The position numbers and the translations under genes were made by a program. Below, in pieces: positions 52,443-62,965 of a DNA stretch of 64,000 nucleotides. The notes beneath the pieces were generated by a model. It was not told where the DNA came from. It made no database searches and worked only from the letters and a program-made list of their open reading frames with translations. The stretch is from Apodemus sylvaticus. Taxonomy: Eukaryota > Chordata > Mammalia > Rodentia > Muridae. The number at the start of each line of letters is the position of its first letter. Position 1 is the first letter of the stretch. The stretch spans positions 62,107,127 through 62,171,126 of the forward strand of contig NC_067495.1 of NCBI RefSeq assembly GCF_947179515.1, given 5' to 3'.

Positions 52443-53194
52443 TTCTATACCCCTAAGGGCACAAAGAATAGGATATGGATACTAATCTGTAGAGCCCATG
52501 TTCAAGCAATAAGAGCCCCAAAGTTCCAAATTTCCCATTTTCTTTCCTTCTTACATTTTATTTGATTACTTAGTGTTTGTGCATATTTGCCACAAAATGT
52601 ATGTGCGACGGTCAAGACAACCTGTAGAGTTGTGCCTCTCCTTCTGCCACATGGCTCCCAAGTATCCAGCTCATGTCATCAGGCTTGGCAGCAAGCATCT
52701 CTTCCCACCGAGCCAGCTCCCAAGCTCCCCAGTTCTCTGTTTTTCACTTGGGTACCTGATCTGGTCAATAGATGTGAAACTATCTGGAATCTTTTGCAAG
52801 CATCTTCTCTTTTTATCCAGTTATCAGTCATCAATGAAAGAAAGTAACATCCTTCAAATCGTCATGAATGTAGAAACAGGGACAAATGAATTCCACACTG
52901 GAAAGGGCAGCAGTCATTCTGCAGAGGCCCTCAGCCCTGGCAATGTGTCATCGTGGGGGAAAACCTCACTAGGCTTTAGTGCTGGCTGGAGTAATGTACT
53001 TTTCTGACACATGGACCTGGGTTTAAGAGATGTTTTGCAGCTAAGCTTTGGTGAGGACTGAAACAACTTTCTCTTTTCTGTTTGCATTGACCAGCTTTCT
53101 GTCACTGTGACAAAATAATAATACCAAGTCTGAACCATAACACTACTCCAAGATGTCCTTAGAGCAAAAAGTATATATTGATCCAGGTCAAGTC
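52443..53194. other. Single-copy intergenic DNA
   Basis: A 144-codon frame (52,573-53,007) has no recognisable family or composition and is judged chance. Confidence 0.5.
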
Positions 53195-53488
53195 AATTGG
53201 GACATTCTGTTGGTACAGTTTGTCTTCTTTCTGGGGCAAGGTTGGGAAACTGGTGTACTTTTAGAGGGTGGAGCTTAAAGGTGATACTGAACCTTTACCT
53301 TTTCCTGTTTCTTCGACTTCCCAGCTACCAAGAGGTGAGCAGCTTTGTCCTAAGATGTTCGGTGACCTGCCGCCTCCTCTCAGGCCCACCAACCGTAGAC
53401 CTAAACTCAGAGTCTGCTATCCTTTCCTTCTTATCAGTTGATTATCTCGTGTATTTAGTCACAGTGATGAAAAGCTGACTAACACAGT
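53195..53488 (+). mobile_element. Old MaLR-class LTR relic
   Basis: The right end TTTAGTCACAGTGATGAAAA-GCTGACTAACACAG is typical of MaLR LTR 3' ends. The remainder is diverged. Confidence 0.5.
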
Positions 53489-53859
53489 TCTCTAGAAAAA
53501 CCTTTTTTAAAAAAACACTGATAATTGCCTCCAGCTGGCCTCTTTCCTAAGACTATAAGTTTCTGGTCCACAGATTCATCCATGTAATTATGTAGCCTTT
53601 CGAGAGGATTTGTAAATAAATAAGCAAACAAGTAAATAAACCGCAATAGTGGTTAGGATTACACAACCACATGTATCTTTCCAAGCAAGCCTCACTGGGA
53701 ATGTCCTGCATACTCACCCTGGGCTGAGCTGGGCACTATGGAAATGGTGTGCAGATTTTCTGGGTTAACCATCTCCCTTATGTCCTGGGACCCACTTAGG
53801 AGTTTTTGCCTATGTGTAATGAAAACTGTCCCTTGACTCCTGAGCCATATAATGCGGTC
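53489..53859. other. Single-copy intergenic DNA
   Basis: Nothing is recognised apart from a short (AAAT)-type patch at 53,612-53,640. Confidence 0.5.
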
Positions 53860-54330
53860 TCATTGATCAAAGCCACCCAAAATGGCTCTTTTTGTTCCGT
53901 AATGAAGCTCAGGGACATCTAGATGATGGACTCCACATGTGAGACAGTGCGGCTGCCTGCCATCTGAGACTGCCGTTGCCAAGGCAGCCAGCCATGCTCC
54001 TGTGATGTCATGAGCAGATCTCTCAGCAGGCTGCTGATATTGTTTATGAAGCCTGGGGCTCTGAACTAGAAGAGTGTTGCTGGTCAAACACGCCCTATAT
54101 AATATGATCAGTTTCCTCCATTCTTTGCCCCAGTCTTGGGTAAAACAGGAATGATGTGCCCTTGTTTGGGCTGACAATGGAGCTGAGCTGGAGACAGCAG
54201 GCTCATTGTCTTCAGGGCCTCTTACCTCGAGTGAGTGACAGTCTGATGGGGGAGCACCTTAAGCACATTCTGGGAAATCAACAGGCTGATGTAAAATGCT
54301 TAAATGCTGCCCCCAAACATTCATTAGGAG
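53860..54330. promoter_or_regulatory. Candidate conserved enhancer with RFX-type site
   Basis: Repeat-free block. It has GTTGCCAAGGCAGC (53,975-53,988), close to the palindromic RFX X-box, TGATGTCA (54,003-54,010, CRE-like) and TGTTTATG (FOX-like, from about 54,041), all within 75 bp. Confidence 0.38.
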
Positions 54331-54984
54331 AAGAAACTCTGCTGAGGAGTCAAGGTAGCAGCTGCGTTCAGCTGCTTATTGGGAGCTGATGGACAGGCTC
54401 TGCGCCGCCGCCGCCACTCTCCTCCTCCCCTCTGTTTTCCCTGACTGCCTTTCCTCCTGTACTGCTCTGCAACTGGGCAAGGAAATGAGCAGAATGGTAA
54501 ACAGGCCTCTGACAAGTCGATTCCCATAGCAGTATCTTTTGAGATATTTATTTGTTTTGATTTTTCCTTTTTAAAAAACTGTCTTTTCTTCCAAACTACT
54601 CAGACTTCCCATGGCCCTGAACTACAAGCCTCTTGAAGAAGGCCCGCCAGCCCTTCCAGGAACCCCGAGCTGATCATTGACCTGCAGTTTCCTTCCTGGA
54701 GTTGTGCTTGCTTGCTTGCATGCTCGTCCAACAGGTCGGCCTGCCGTTTCTTAAACACATCGCACAGCTTCCTGTCACCTGAAATGTCCAGCCAGCTCCT
54801 CTGTGTTCTGTAATGAGACAAGTACAGTTCTGCCTCTTGTGAAATCGCCGCCTAGGAGCTATTCCCTGGCTGTTAGTCACTCTGCCTAGTTCGCCCCCCA
54901 CCCCACCCCACCCCCTTCCAGCTTCTCAGGAACTGCTTCTTACTCACATTTTCTTGTATGGATTTGTTCGGTGTTTTTTGGTTG
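54331..54984. other. Single-copy DNA with a small (GCC)n
   Basis: GCC triplets lie at about 54,403-54,415. No gene is recognised. Confidence 0.5.
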
Positions 54985-55147
54985 TTTTTTTTTTTTTTTG
55001 GCTGTTTGTTTTGCTTTGTTTTGTTTTGGAGACAGGGTCTCACTATATAGCCCTGACGGCCTGGCCATCACCATAGAGAGAGGTGAGACTCGTGATTCTT
55101 CTGCCTCCACTTCTCAAAAACAGAGATCTACAAGCATGCATCTTCAT
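54985..55147 (-). mobile_element. Diverged B1 SINE
   Basis: TTTTGGAGACAGGGTCTCAC followed by a degenerate body. Confidence 0.72.
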
Positions 55148-55157
55148 GCATAGCTTG

Positions 55158-55254
55158 CTTGCTTTTTCTTTCTTTCCTTCCTTCTTTCTTTCCTTCTTAC
55201 TTTCCTTCCTTCATTTCCTTCTTTCTTACCTTTCTTTCTTTCCTTCTTTCTTAC

Positions 55255-55308
<54 letters not shown>

Positions 55309-55312
55309 CTTT
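55158..55312. repeat. (TTTC)n microsatellite
   Basis: Variable TTTC/TTCC units become a perfect TTTC run near 55,257-55,308. Confidence 0.95.
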
Positions 55313-55319
55313 CAATTTA

Positions 55320-55830
55320 TTTTATTGACAAGCATGGTGGCACCCACTTTTAAGCCCAGAACTTGGGAGGTAGACATGAGAATGCTGGGAATTAAGCCTT
55401 AGAGTCATCTCTCTGGCCCCAATTTATTCTTAATTTTTTACTAATTGCATGTGTCTAAGAAGTGTATGTCATGTGTGCCTAGGTGCCAGACAGTTGTGAG
55501 CCACCCAGTGGAGGTAATGGGAGCCAAATGTAGGTCCTGGAAGAAAGTAGCAATTGAGCTATCTCTCCAGCCCCTTATGCCAATGATGATGACGAGGACA
55601 ACTAAGATGATGAAGACAATGACGACAACGATGACATGGGCATTTTGCCTGCATGTCTCTGTGAAGAGTATGAGTTCCTGGTGCCCGTGGAGGTCAGAAG
55701 AGGGCATTGGATCCCCTGGAACTAGAATTGCAGATGTGTGTTAGCTGCAATGTGGGTGCTGGAATCCAACCCAGGTTCTCTGGAAAAGCATCCAGTGGTC
55801 TTAACCGCTGAGCCATCTTTCCAGCCCCAT
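55320..55830 (-). mobile_element. B1 fragment and three B3 SINEs
   Basis: A forward B1 piece (55,328-55,385) is fused to a reversed B3 end. Reversed B3 copies follow at 55,421-55,575 and 55,637-55,829, separated by (GAT/GAC)n at about 55,583-55,634. Confidence 0.75.
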
Positions 55831-55869
55831 ATACAAGTTCCTAACGGGAACTGCAGAGCTCAGCAAGTC

Positions 55870-56096
55870 TAATGCCAGCAAGTCCTGGAGCTGGAGTGTC
55901 TGAATTCAAACCCAGCTTTGTTACTGACTAGCTGAGAGCCCTTAGATGTGTTATTTAACCTCTCTGGCGCTTTAGTTCCTCAAGTAACATAGGAATATTA
56001 ATAGTGCCTACTTCATAGAATGACTTTGGGGCTCAAAATAATACTTGTGAAACACTTTGGACACTGTTATTCAGGCATTAAGTACTCAAGAAATGA
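55870..56096 (+). mobile_element. MIR SINE
   Basis: GTTATTTAACCTCTCTGGCG, TTTAGTTCCTCAAGTAACAT, GTGCCTACTTCATAGAATGA and GGCATTAAGTACTCAAGAAA follow the MIR order over about 225 bp. Confidence 0.85.
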
Positions 56097-56189
56097 GAAA
56101 CGGTAGTTCTTTCCATCCATTCCAAGCTGTACTGAGCAAGAATCACTAAGAATCAAAACATGCCCCTGGGAGGCCTGCTCTTTTCTGAG

Positions 56190-56346
56190 CAGGGAGGATA
56201 GGATGGTGGTGGTGGTAGATCTGGGGGGAGGGGGCGCAGGGGCAGGGGTGGAGGGAAGGCAGGAGCAGGCAGAGGCTGGGGGAGGTGAGGGAGGAGAAAC
56301 TGCTCTTGAGATGTAATGTATGAGAGAAAAAATTAAAAAAAAAAAC
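56190..56346 (+). mobile_element. L1 3' terminal fragment, G-rich
   Basis: G-rich polypurine tract then GAGATGTAATGTATGAGAGA and an A-rich tail, as at the 3' end of Lx/L1. Confidence 0.6.
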
Positions 56347-56625
56347 AAACCATGACATTTATTACCCGAATCCTTCCCCAGGGATTCTGGCATGGTGTCA
56401 TATACCAACTTTTCCAGACACTCACTAAAGGAATCCCCTATCCGACTTGAAATGCTGCCAGGGCTCTGAAACCCTTGGCTGACTGGTTGATGACTCCTTG
56501 CTGTCCCACAGGCGTGCTTTGTTCATTCCTGTAACTCGCCTATACTCAGTTCCTCGTCTTTGAAATTCTAGTTCTACCTTGCCTCCTCTAAGAAACTTTC
56601 CCCAACTATACCTTCCTCCTCTTGC

Positions 56626-56791
56626 TTTTTTTTTTTTTTTTGGTTTTGGTTTTTTGAGACAGGGTTTCTCTGTGTAGTCCTGGCTGTCCAGGAACTCACT
56701 CTGTAGACTAGGCTGGCCTCGAACTCAGAAATCTGCCTGCCTCCTCCTCCCAAGTGCTGGGATTAAAGGTGTGCACCACCACCACCCAGCT
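56626..56791 (-). mobile_element. B1 SINE
   Basis: Young reversed B1 ending GTGCACCACCACCACCCAGC. Confidence 0.94.
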
Positions 56792-56794
56792 CTT

Positions 56795-56928
56795 CTTGTC
56801 TTTTGAGACATGGTTTCTCTGTATAGCCCTGGCTGTCCTGGATGAATGAAACTCACTTTGTAGACCAGGTAGCCTGCCTCTACTTCACGAATGCTGGGAC
56901 TAAAGGTATGGGCCACCACACCTGATCC
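56795..56928 (-). mobile_element. B1 SINE
   Basis: Adjacent reversed B1 with a deletion and a small insertion. Confidence 0.85.
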
Positions 56929-57059
56929 TATAACAGTTTCTTCTTCTCTTCCCCTTTGAACTCCTTCACAGTCTGAATCAGATTCCTGTGCCTGAACACA
57001 CAAAACACTACTTTTGCTTGGGCTGTGTATCTTCAAAAGATTGTTAAATTCCGTTAGTT

Positions 57060-57238
57060 GATGTGTGGAGTGTTGGACATTCAACCCCAGGCTAAATCCT
57101 TATACACTGAGCCACACCTCCAGACCAATAAACTCCTTAAGAGTCAGCATGTTCTCCCTTCCTCTGCCCCCTGACCCCAGCACGGAGCCCTATGCTGGCT
57201 TCACAGTAGGTATCCAGTAAAGGTTTATCTGCTGACTT
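57060..57238. mobile_element. ID-like and MIR/L2-like fragments
   Basis: A weak reversed ID (57,060-57,127) and an ancient MIR/L2-type 3' end (CACAGTAGGTATCCAGTAAA, about 57,160-57,238). Confidence 0.4.
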
Positions 57239-57419
57239 ATCTGGCATAACTCAGACTTGGCCGAGGGAATCTGAGGCGCTGGCTCGGTTTGTGGCAGTTG
57301 AGCTCAAGGAGAAGGCAGTAAACCTGCTCTGCTGGCTTCACTTGTTCTGTAGTGGTCCAGGTTGCAAAATGAGCAGGGTCCTCAGATGTGGACCTCAGTG
57401 TGGAGACCTTGAAACGAGA

Positions 57420-57665
57420 TGAATCCTTCAGTTAATGGTTGACACTCTGTTTACCTAAATGATTGCCAAGAGTTCCTTCTTACATATGACAGATCAACTG
57501 CCTAAGAGTAGAAGGTAATTTCTAAGTGGGTTTTATGATTCTGGGATGTAACTAGATTAATTACTAGTCTATCTCCCTCGATTAATTACATGGAGAATAT
57601 GCAAATGATGGCCTGGTACTGCTATATAGCTAGGGAACAAGACCCTCTCCCATTTTGACCTCAGG
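57420..57665 (+). promoter_or_regulatory. Gjb1: Candidate upstream enhancer of Gjb1
   Basis: In 245 bp there are HNF1-like GTTAATGGTTGAC (57,431-57,443), FOXA-type TGTTTACC (57,448-57,455), two exact GATTAATTAC sites (57,555-57,564; 57,580-57,589), a perfect octamer ATGCAAAT (57,599-57,606) and the nuclear-receptor half-site TGACCT (57,656-57,661). This liver-type set sits about 0.5 kb before the putative Gjb1 promoter. Function is inferred. Confidence 0.45.
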
Positions 57666-57949
57666 TGTTTGTCCTCTCAATTGTCCATAGTTTTAGAGGC
57701 TGGGATTTAGAAGAGATGGCATCCAGCATGGGAGTCCTCTATGCTGCTTGCCCACAAAGGGGGTCTACTGAAGGCCAAGAGTTGAGCATAGCTGAAATGT
57801 GTTATGCAGTCAAGTCCAGTTCAGTACCCCACATAGTTCCCACATGGCATTTTAGTGACAAATGATGCTTCCTTTCCTCTGGGACAGGGCGAGAACTCTA
57901 GGTCCAAATCCATTGGAAACGTAGGGATCAATCTTGTTTAATGATTGTG

Positions 57950-58078
57950 TGTGGAACGGGGGGTGGGGCTGGTTAATGTTTCTCTGCTTCCTCTTGGGCT
58001 ATGGGCCATGTCAAGCTCCGGTCCTGGGCTTCTTGTCCCTCCCCTGGGCTGGGCTTTGACAGTACCTAGTGGCATTGA
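57950..58078 (+). promoter_or_regulatory. Gjb1: Putative Gjb1 P1 promoter
   Basis: No classical TATA box. It has a G-rich GGGGTGGGGC (Sp/KLF-type, from about 57,960), an HNF1-like GGTTAATGTTT (57,971-57,981) and C-rich boxes near 58,035. The known distal connexin-32 promoter, used in liver, is TATA-less and HNF1-responsive. The position, about 56 kb after Nlgn3 and on the same strand, agrees with gene order. Confidence 0.55.
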
Positions 58079-58144
58079 GCAGACACGCCTGCATACATTC
58101 CCTGGGAAAAGGCAGTTGCAACCAGGTGTGGCAGTGCCAGAGAG
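58079..58144 (+). other. Gjb1: Putative non-coding exon 1 of Gjb1
   Basis: It ends at a good splice donor AGAG|GTGAGG (58,144/58,145). It contains no ATG that would open a useful frame before the donor. Gjb1 is known to have a short untranslated first exon spliced to a single coding exon. The start is approximate, chosen downstream of the HNF1-like site, and exon identity is inferred from synteny. Confidence 0.5.
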
Positions 58145-58819
58145 GTGAGGAGATTGGGGTGGAGTGAGGGAGGGGGCTGTGGGGTGCTGCTCTGGTGCTG
58201 GGGTAGAAATGCTGGCTGGGGAGAGGCCTGGGTCTTCCCTTCTCTTGACTTGAGCATTCAGCTGTTTAGGGCTTTTCTGTGCTTCCCTCTGATGTCCACC
58301 TGCCAGGTGACCTGCCTGCTTAGATTCTCTTCAGCCTCCAAGTTCCTCCTCACCTTCGTTCAGCCTCCAAGTTCCTTCTCTTCTTGCTCTTTTCTCCCCA
58401 GCCAAAGATTCTTCTCATGCCTACGGGGAGGGGGGAGTCAGATTCCCAGGAAGAGAGACTTGAAGAACTCTCAACATAAGGTGACTAAGGTTGCCTTTCT
58501 GAGATACTTTTTGGCGTGCGGGGGTGGGGTGAGGAGGGTTTCCATGAAACTGTCAAGACTATGGTAGATGTTGCTTTCTCTTCTTGATTATAAGGTAAAG
58601 CAGGCATGTACCCAAGAGGATGTGGGGACATGCCTTTCCGTTTGCTTGAGGGGAGCAGGCAGGCTCAAGATGAACTTAGGGTATGATGGTTAGAACGTGT
58701 ATTGGAAAGGTGGCTCCCAGCTGTTAAAAAGTCATTCCAGCTGTCAGAAATAGCATAACAGAACCAACAGACTTGGAATATTAGATGAGGAAAGGAGAAT
58801 ATACACAAAAGTATTTGTT
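58145..58819 (+). other. Gjb1: Putative Gjb1 intron 1, proximal part
   Basis: Single-copy DNA. A duplicated phrase TTCAGCCTCCAAGTTCCT occurs at about 58,330 and 58,359. The coding exon is not reached before the window ends. Confidence 0.5.
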
Positions 58820-59157
58820 TTGTTTCTTTATTTTATTATTTATTTCGGACAGAGTCTTTTTATGTAGCTTTAACTGTCCTGGAACTTGCTATAAAAACCA
58901 GCTGGCTTCGAGTCAGAGATCCTCTTACCTATCTCCTGAACGAGACAGAGGATTAAAAACATGTGTAAACTAGCCCAACTACAAAAGAAGTTTTTTATTT
59001 TGTTTTGTTTTGTTTTCTTTTATTTTGAGTTTTGAGATACGGTTTCTTTGTGTAGATTTGGCTGTCCTGGAACTCGTTCTGTAGACCAGGCTGGTCTTGA
59101 ATTCACAGAGATCCACCTGCCTCTGCCTCCCAAATACTGGGATTCCACCACCCGGCC
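58820..59157 (-). mobile_element. Two B1 SINEs
   Basis: Diverged reversed B1 at 58,820-58,976 and a younger one at 58,990-59,157 (CTGTAGACCAGGCTGGTCTT). Confidence 0.85.
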
Positions 59158-59832
59158 ACAAAGACATTTTAATGGGCAGAAGCCATTGGTAAGGGATCAA
59201 TATCATTTGCAATCTGAGTTTTAGCACGTGTTTACCAGATGTATGATAAATTACAGCATTTTTCCAGGCAAGGAAGCATATGTCTGTAATCCCGGTACTC
59301 GGAAGGCTTGAGACAAGAGCCGGACTAACCTGGCTACATGTGGGAATTAAAGTTGTCTGGAGGATGACAGTTCATGAACATGTAGGTCCGGATATACAGG
59401 AGGCATTCTATAAATGGCGTCTGTCACGATGAGGCCAAGCAACACTAGCAAGGGATGTGGATGATGGAGTTGCAAGTAGCAATAATCCCAGTGGTGATAA
59501 GAGAATGAGTATCAGCAGAAGCCAGATGAAGAGGCCCCGGCAGCGAGAGGGAGAGAGAAAAGTGAATCCACCAGACTGGTCAGGTGAGCAAGCCTGGCCA
59601 CAGCAAATGGACGACAGGGTGGAAACTAAGCCAATACTGAGGTACTGTAGAATCACAGGGTGGAGGCAGGAGGATAGCAAGGGAAGAGAAGGCACCAGGT
59701 GAGATCGGCTTCAACCACCCCAACCTGATGGAAGCATTCAAAAACTCCAAAAGAAGTTTCTAAGAAGGCCCCATATCCCTTCCTGAACTCGGGTGCCCTG
59801 TGAGTCAGGAATGGCACAGAGTTTGGGTTAGG
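59158..59832. other. Mostly single-copy DNA
   Basis: One B1 fragment lies at 59,262-59,345 (ATGTCTGTAATCCCGGTACT). Nothing else is recognised. Confidence 0.5.
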
Positions 59833-60057
59833 GTTTTTTTTCTCTTTTTATCATTTGCTTGTTTGTTTTTGAGCAGGATCTTATATAGCCCAGACTGGCC
59901 TCAATCTTACTATGTAGCTGAGGGTGACTTTGAACTCCTGATCCTCATGCTCCTACCTCCAGAAAGCAAATACATGCACTACCACTTGTGGGCACCCAGG
60001 ACTGCATGCTAATAACTAGGCAAGTACTCTACCAACTGAGCCAGATCCTCAACCCTG
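59833..60057 (-). mobile_element. B4 SINE (B1 plus ID)
   Basis: Reversed B1 part (TTATATAGCCCAGACTGGCC) followed by a reversed ID part (CTAGGCAAGTACTCTACCAA). Confidence 0.8.
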
Positions 60058-60329
60058 GTATGTGGGCCCCATCAGGGCCTTGTTGCCCAAACCTACAAAA
60101 CACAAAGATTTGAAAGCAGTTGGAAGGAATGACAGGGTAAGAAGGAAGACCAGGGTGATGAATGGACCATATATGTACACACATGCCAGCTTGCACAGGA
60201 GTACAGCTTTGTTGAGTTGTGTGCCCTGTCTCTGAACTAACACTCCTTAAAAAGCAGCCATCAAAAGTAGTGCTCTGTTCAAAGGCTTTGAGGAAAATCA
60301 TTTTGGAATTTGATTCTATTAGTTGGCAG
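60058..60329. other. Single-copy DNA
   Basis: Nothing is recognised. Confidence 0.5.
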
Positions 60330-60422
60330 CAGAGTGACTGTCTGTGAAACAACTTAGTGAACCTCTCTGAGCCTCGGCTTCCTGGTCTGAAAAATGGAGA
60401 TAACATTATAGAACTGTTCATG
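60330..60422 (+). mobile_element. MIR SINE fragment
   Basis: ACTTAGTGAACCTCTCTGAG and CTGAAAAATGGAGATAACAT match the MIR core. Confidence 0.72.
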
Positions 60423-60999
60423 ATCTCCTACTTTTGTACTCTGCTCAAGTGCTGTGTAAACCTGAACTCAAAGCTTGCCACGGCCTCAGAAACCCTATCT
60501 AATTAAACACGGAGCAAAACATGCCTGGTGCAACCCAAACCATATCAATATCTGGACTTTAACCTAAAGTCAGGGAAACAGTTTGGATTTCAAAATCAGT
60601 TTACTTCCCTGAATGTTTTTAAAATGTGCCTTTGAGCTATTGATGTTGATATAGACAAAGCAAAACTTGAATCTCAGTGCCCACACAAGGGCTCTTAGAG
60701 ATCCTAAAGGGAGCTACTGGCTGTGTCCCAGAAAATTCAAGAAAGAGGCAGAGAATTTCTTAGAAGGACCTAGAAACTCTTAATGTTGGTCAGGAAGCGT
60801 ATGGGGCACCTCTGAGGGGAAAAGGGAGAACACCTTCAGTCTGCTTTGAAGTTCATGGGAACAGTCTGAGGAAAGGAAAATGGACCGAATCAGGAGGCCA
60901 GAGAATCCCTGGGAAGAAAAAAAAAAGTAAGCTTCAAATCTCCTCAATCCTGAACAAATGTGGAAAGAAAAATGGTGACTCTATAAGATGCCACAGAAT
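60423..60999. other. Single-copy DNA
   Basis: Nothing is recognised. Confidence 0.5.
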
Positions 61000-61375
61000 T
61001 TATGGAAAGAATATGGGCTTTCCCTTCAGTGTTACCTCTGTCAAAATCCATCTCTGTCTCTTGTTGACTGCATGACCCTCGGGAATGACCTTTTTTGGTT
61101 TTTTTTCTTCCTTCCTTCCTTCCTTCCTTCCTTCCTTCCTTCCTTCCTTCCTTCCTTCCTTCCTTCCTTCCTTCCTTCCTCCCTTCCTTTTTGACAAGGC
61201 CTGTGTAGCCCTGGCTGCACCGGAGCTAGTTCTATAGACCAGGCTGGCCTCAACCTTGGAGATCCACCTGCCTCTGCCTCCTGAGTACAGGGATTAAAGG
61301 CATGTGCCTCCACCACTTGGCAGGAATGACCTTTCTTTTTGCCTCAGTTTCCTCCTCAGTGACAAGAGGCAAACA
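61000..61375 (+). mobile_element. MIR SINE split by a B1
   Basis: The MIR 5' half is at 61,000-61,093 (ATGGAAAGAATATGGGCTTT) and the 3' part at 61,323-61,375 (GCCTCAGTTTCCTCCTCAGT). The break carries a perfect 12-bp duplication, GGAATGACCTTT. Confidence 0.8.
61094..61322 (-). mobile_element. B1 SINE with (TTCC)n tail, inserted in MIR
   Basis: Reversed B1 (61,190-61,322) preceded by about 18 TTCC units (61,109-61,180). The target duplication is at 61,082-61,093 and 61,323-61,334. Confidence 0.92.
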
Positions 61376-61412
61376 AACAAAAACAACGAACACCCCATCT
61401 CCCAAGGTTGTC

Positions 61413-61610
61413 CTTTAATTTTTTCCCTTTTATTTATCGTTAGCCCATCTGCGTGTGCATTTATAATGTGTTTGTGTGTCCGTGTCAGAGCACATTAGTG
61501 TCATGGACCACATGTTGAAATCAGAGGTCAACTTTCAGGAGTTGTTTTTTCCTCAGGTCATCAGGCTTGCATGACAAGTACTTTTGCCTGCTGAGTCATC
61601 TCAATGTCCC
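61413..61610 (-). mobile_element. B3 SINE
   Basis: TCAGAGGTCAACTTTCAGGA to GAGTCATCTCAATGTCCCC, reversed. Confidence 0.78.
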
Positions 61611-61705
61611 CCCCTCCTTAGGTTCACAGGCGACACTACACATTCAAGGGCTTGGCACAGTTTAGTATACACTTGGCAAATGCTTATTCTTGTGAGAGTT
61701 TGGTT

Positions 61706-61921
61706 TTTTAAATTACATTTGTGTGTGTGTGTGTGCACGCGCGCACACGTGCGTGTGTGTATGTGTGTGGGTGAGCACACAAGTGCATGAACGGGTGTGA
61801 GAGTTAGAGGACAACTTATGGGAGTCGGTTCCCTCCTTCCACCATGCGGATTCTGGTATCAGACTCGGGTCATTAGTCTTAACAGCAAGCACCCTTACCT
61901 GTTGAGCCACCTTGCTACCCC
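61706..61921 (-). mobile_element. B3 SINE with TG/CG tract
   Basis: A TG/CG alternating tract (61,721-61,768), then reversed B3 (TAGAGGACAACTTATGGGAG to GAGCCACCTTGCTACCCC). Confidence 0.82.
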
Positions 61922-62051
61922 AGGTTACACACAAAGTCAATCCTCTACCACTGACCCAAAGGCCAAGTCCAGTTTGTGAAGCCTAATATATCTCATTGAC
62001 AAAAACATCACTTTCTTCCTTATTCCCTCCTTTTTTCTTTCTTTCTTTTTT

Positions 62052-62204
62052 TGAGAGGGAGGAGTTGCAACAGGGTCTCTCCAAGTAGCCATGGCTGTCC
62101 TGGAACTCACGATGTAGACCAGGAAGACCTTGAACTCTAGAGATCTTGCCTGCCTCTGCTTCTTCAGTGCTAGAAATAAAGGTATGCGTCACTACAACTG
62201 GGCT
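62052..62204 (-). mobile_element. B1 SINE
   Basis: GGCTGTCCTGGAACTCACGA to GTATGCGTCACTACAACTGG, reversed. Confidence 0.85.
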
Positions 62205-62238
62205 CTTTCTTTTTTCTTCTTTTTACTTTTCTTTCTTT

Positions 62239-62264
<26 letters not shown>

Positions 62265-62271
<7 letters not shown>

Positions 62272-62583
62272 AGACAGGGGAGGGAGGTCTCACTTTGTTT
62301 TGTTTTGTTTTGTTTTTTTTGAGACAGGGTTTCTCTGTGTAGCTCTGGCTGTCCTGGAACTCACTCTAGACCAGGCAGGCCTGGAACTCAGAAATCCATC
62401 TGCCTCTGTCTCCCAAGTGCTGGGATTACACGCGTGTGCCACCCACCGCCCAGGGAGGTCTCACTTTGTAGCCCTTGCTGGTCTAGAACTCACTATATAG
62501 ACCAGGCTGGCCTTGAACTCAAAGCAATTTGCCTGTCCTTGCCTCCCCAAGTCATGAAATTAAAGATGTGTGTCACCATGCCT
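62265..62583 (-). mobile_element. B1 SINE split by a younger B1
   Basis: The outer reversed B1 occupies 62,265-62,297 and 62,453-62,583. Confidence 0.9.
62298..62452 (-). mobile_element. B1 SINE nested in B1
   Basis: Young reversed B1 with a (TTTTG)n tail. The perfect 16-bp target duplication GGGAGGTCTCACTTTG is at 62,282-62,297 and 62,453-62,468. Confidence 0.95.
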
Positions 62584-62732
62584 GACGGGGCCTTAAAAAA
62601 AAAAAACCTAATAAAAAAAACATGATTTAGAAAAGTGACTTATGTCCTGTAGACTGTCCCCTCTTCCTCTGTCTGCTAATATTTTTGTGATTGAACCTCA
62701 CTAAGTCACACAGACTAGTCTACCATTTTTTC

Positions 62733-62965
62733 TTTTGTGTGTGTGTGTGTGTATTGAGACAGGGTCAAATGTAACCCAGGTTGACCTTGACATCGTGTAG
62801 CTGAGGCTGCCTGTGACTTCTTGACCCCTCACCTTCCAAATGCTGAGATTACAAGTGTGTACCAGCATGCCTGCTCTTGGTCTGCCATTTCTGCGCTCAA
62901 GTGAGCCTGCTGCTTTAGCCATCCCGCTCCAGGCAGCCGGGATACAGGTGTGTGCCATCTGCCCT
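62733..62965 (-). mobile_element. B1 SINE and an older B1 fragment
   Basis: Reversed B1 with a (TG)n tract in its tail (62,733-62,873), then a B1 fragment (62,890-62,965; GATACAGGTGTGTGCCAT). Confidence 0.72.

Noticed and set aside
52573..53007. 144-codon frame as a possible gene
   Set aside because: No start context, domain, splice or polyadenylation signs; another frame on the same strand is also open in part. Chance is more likely.
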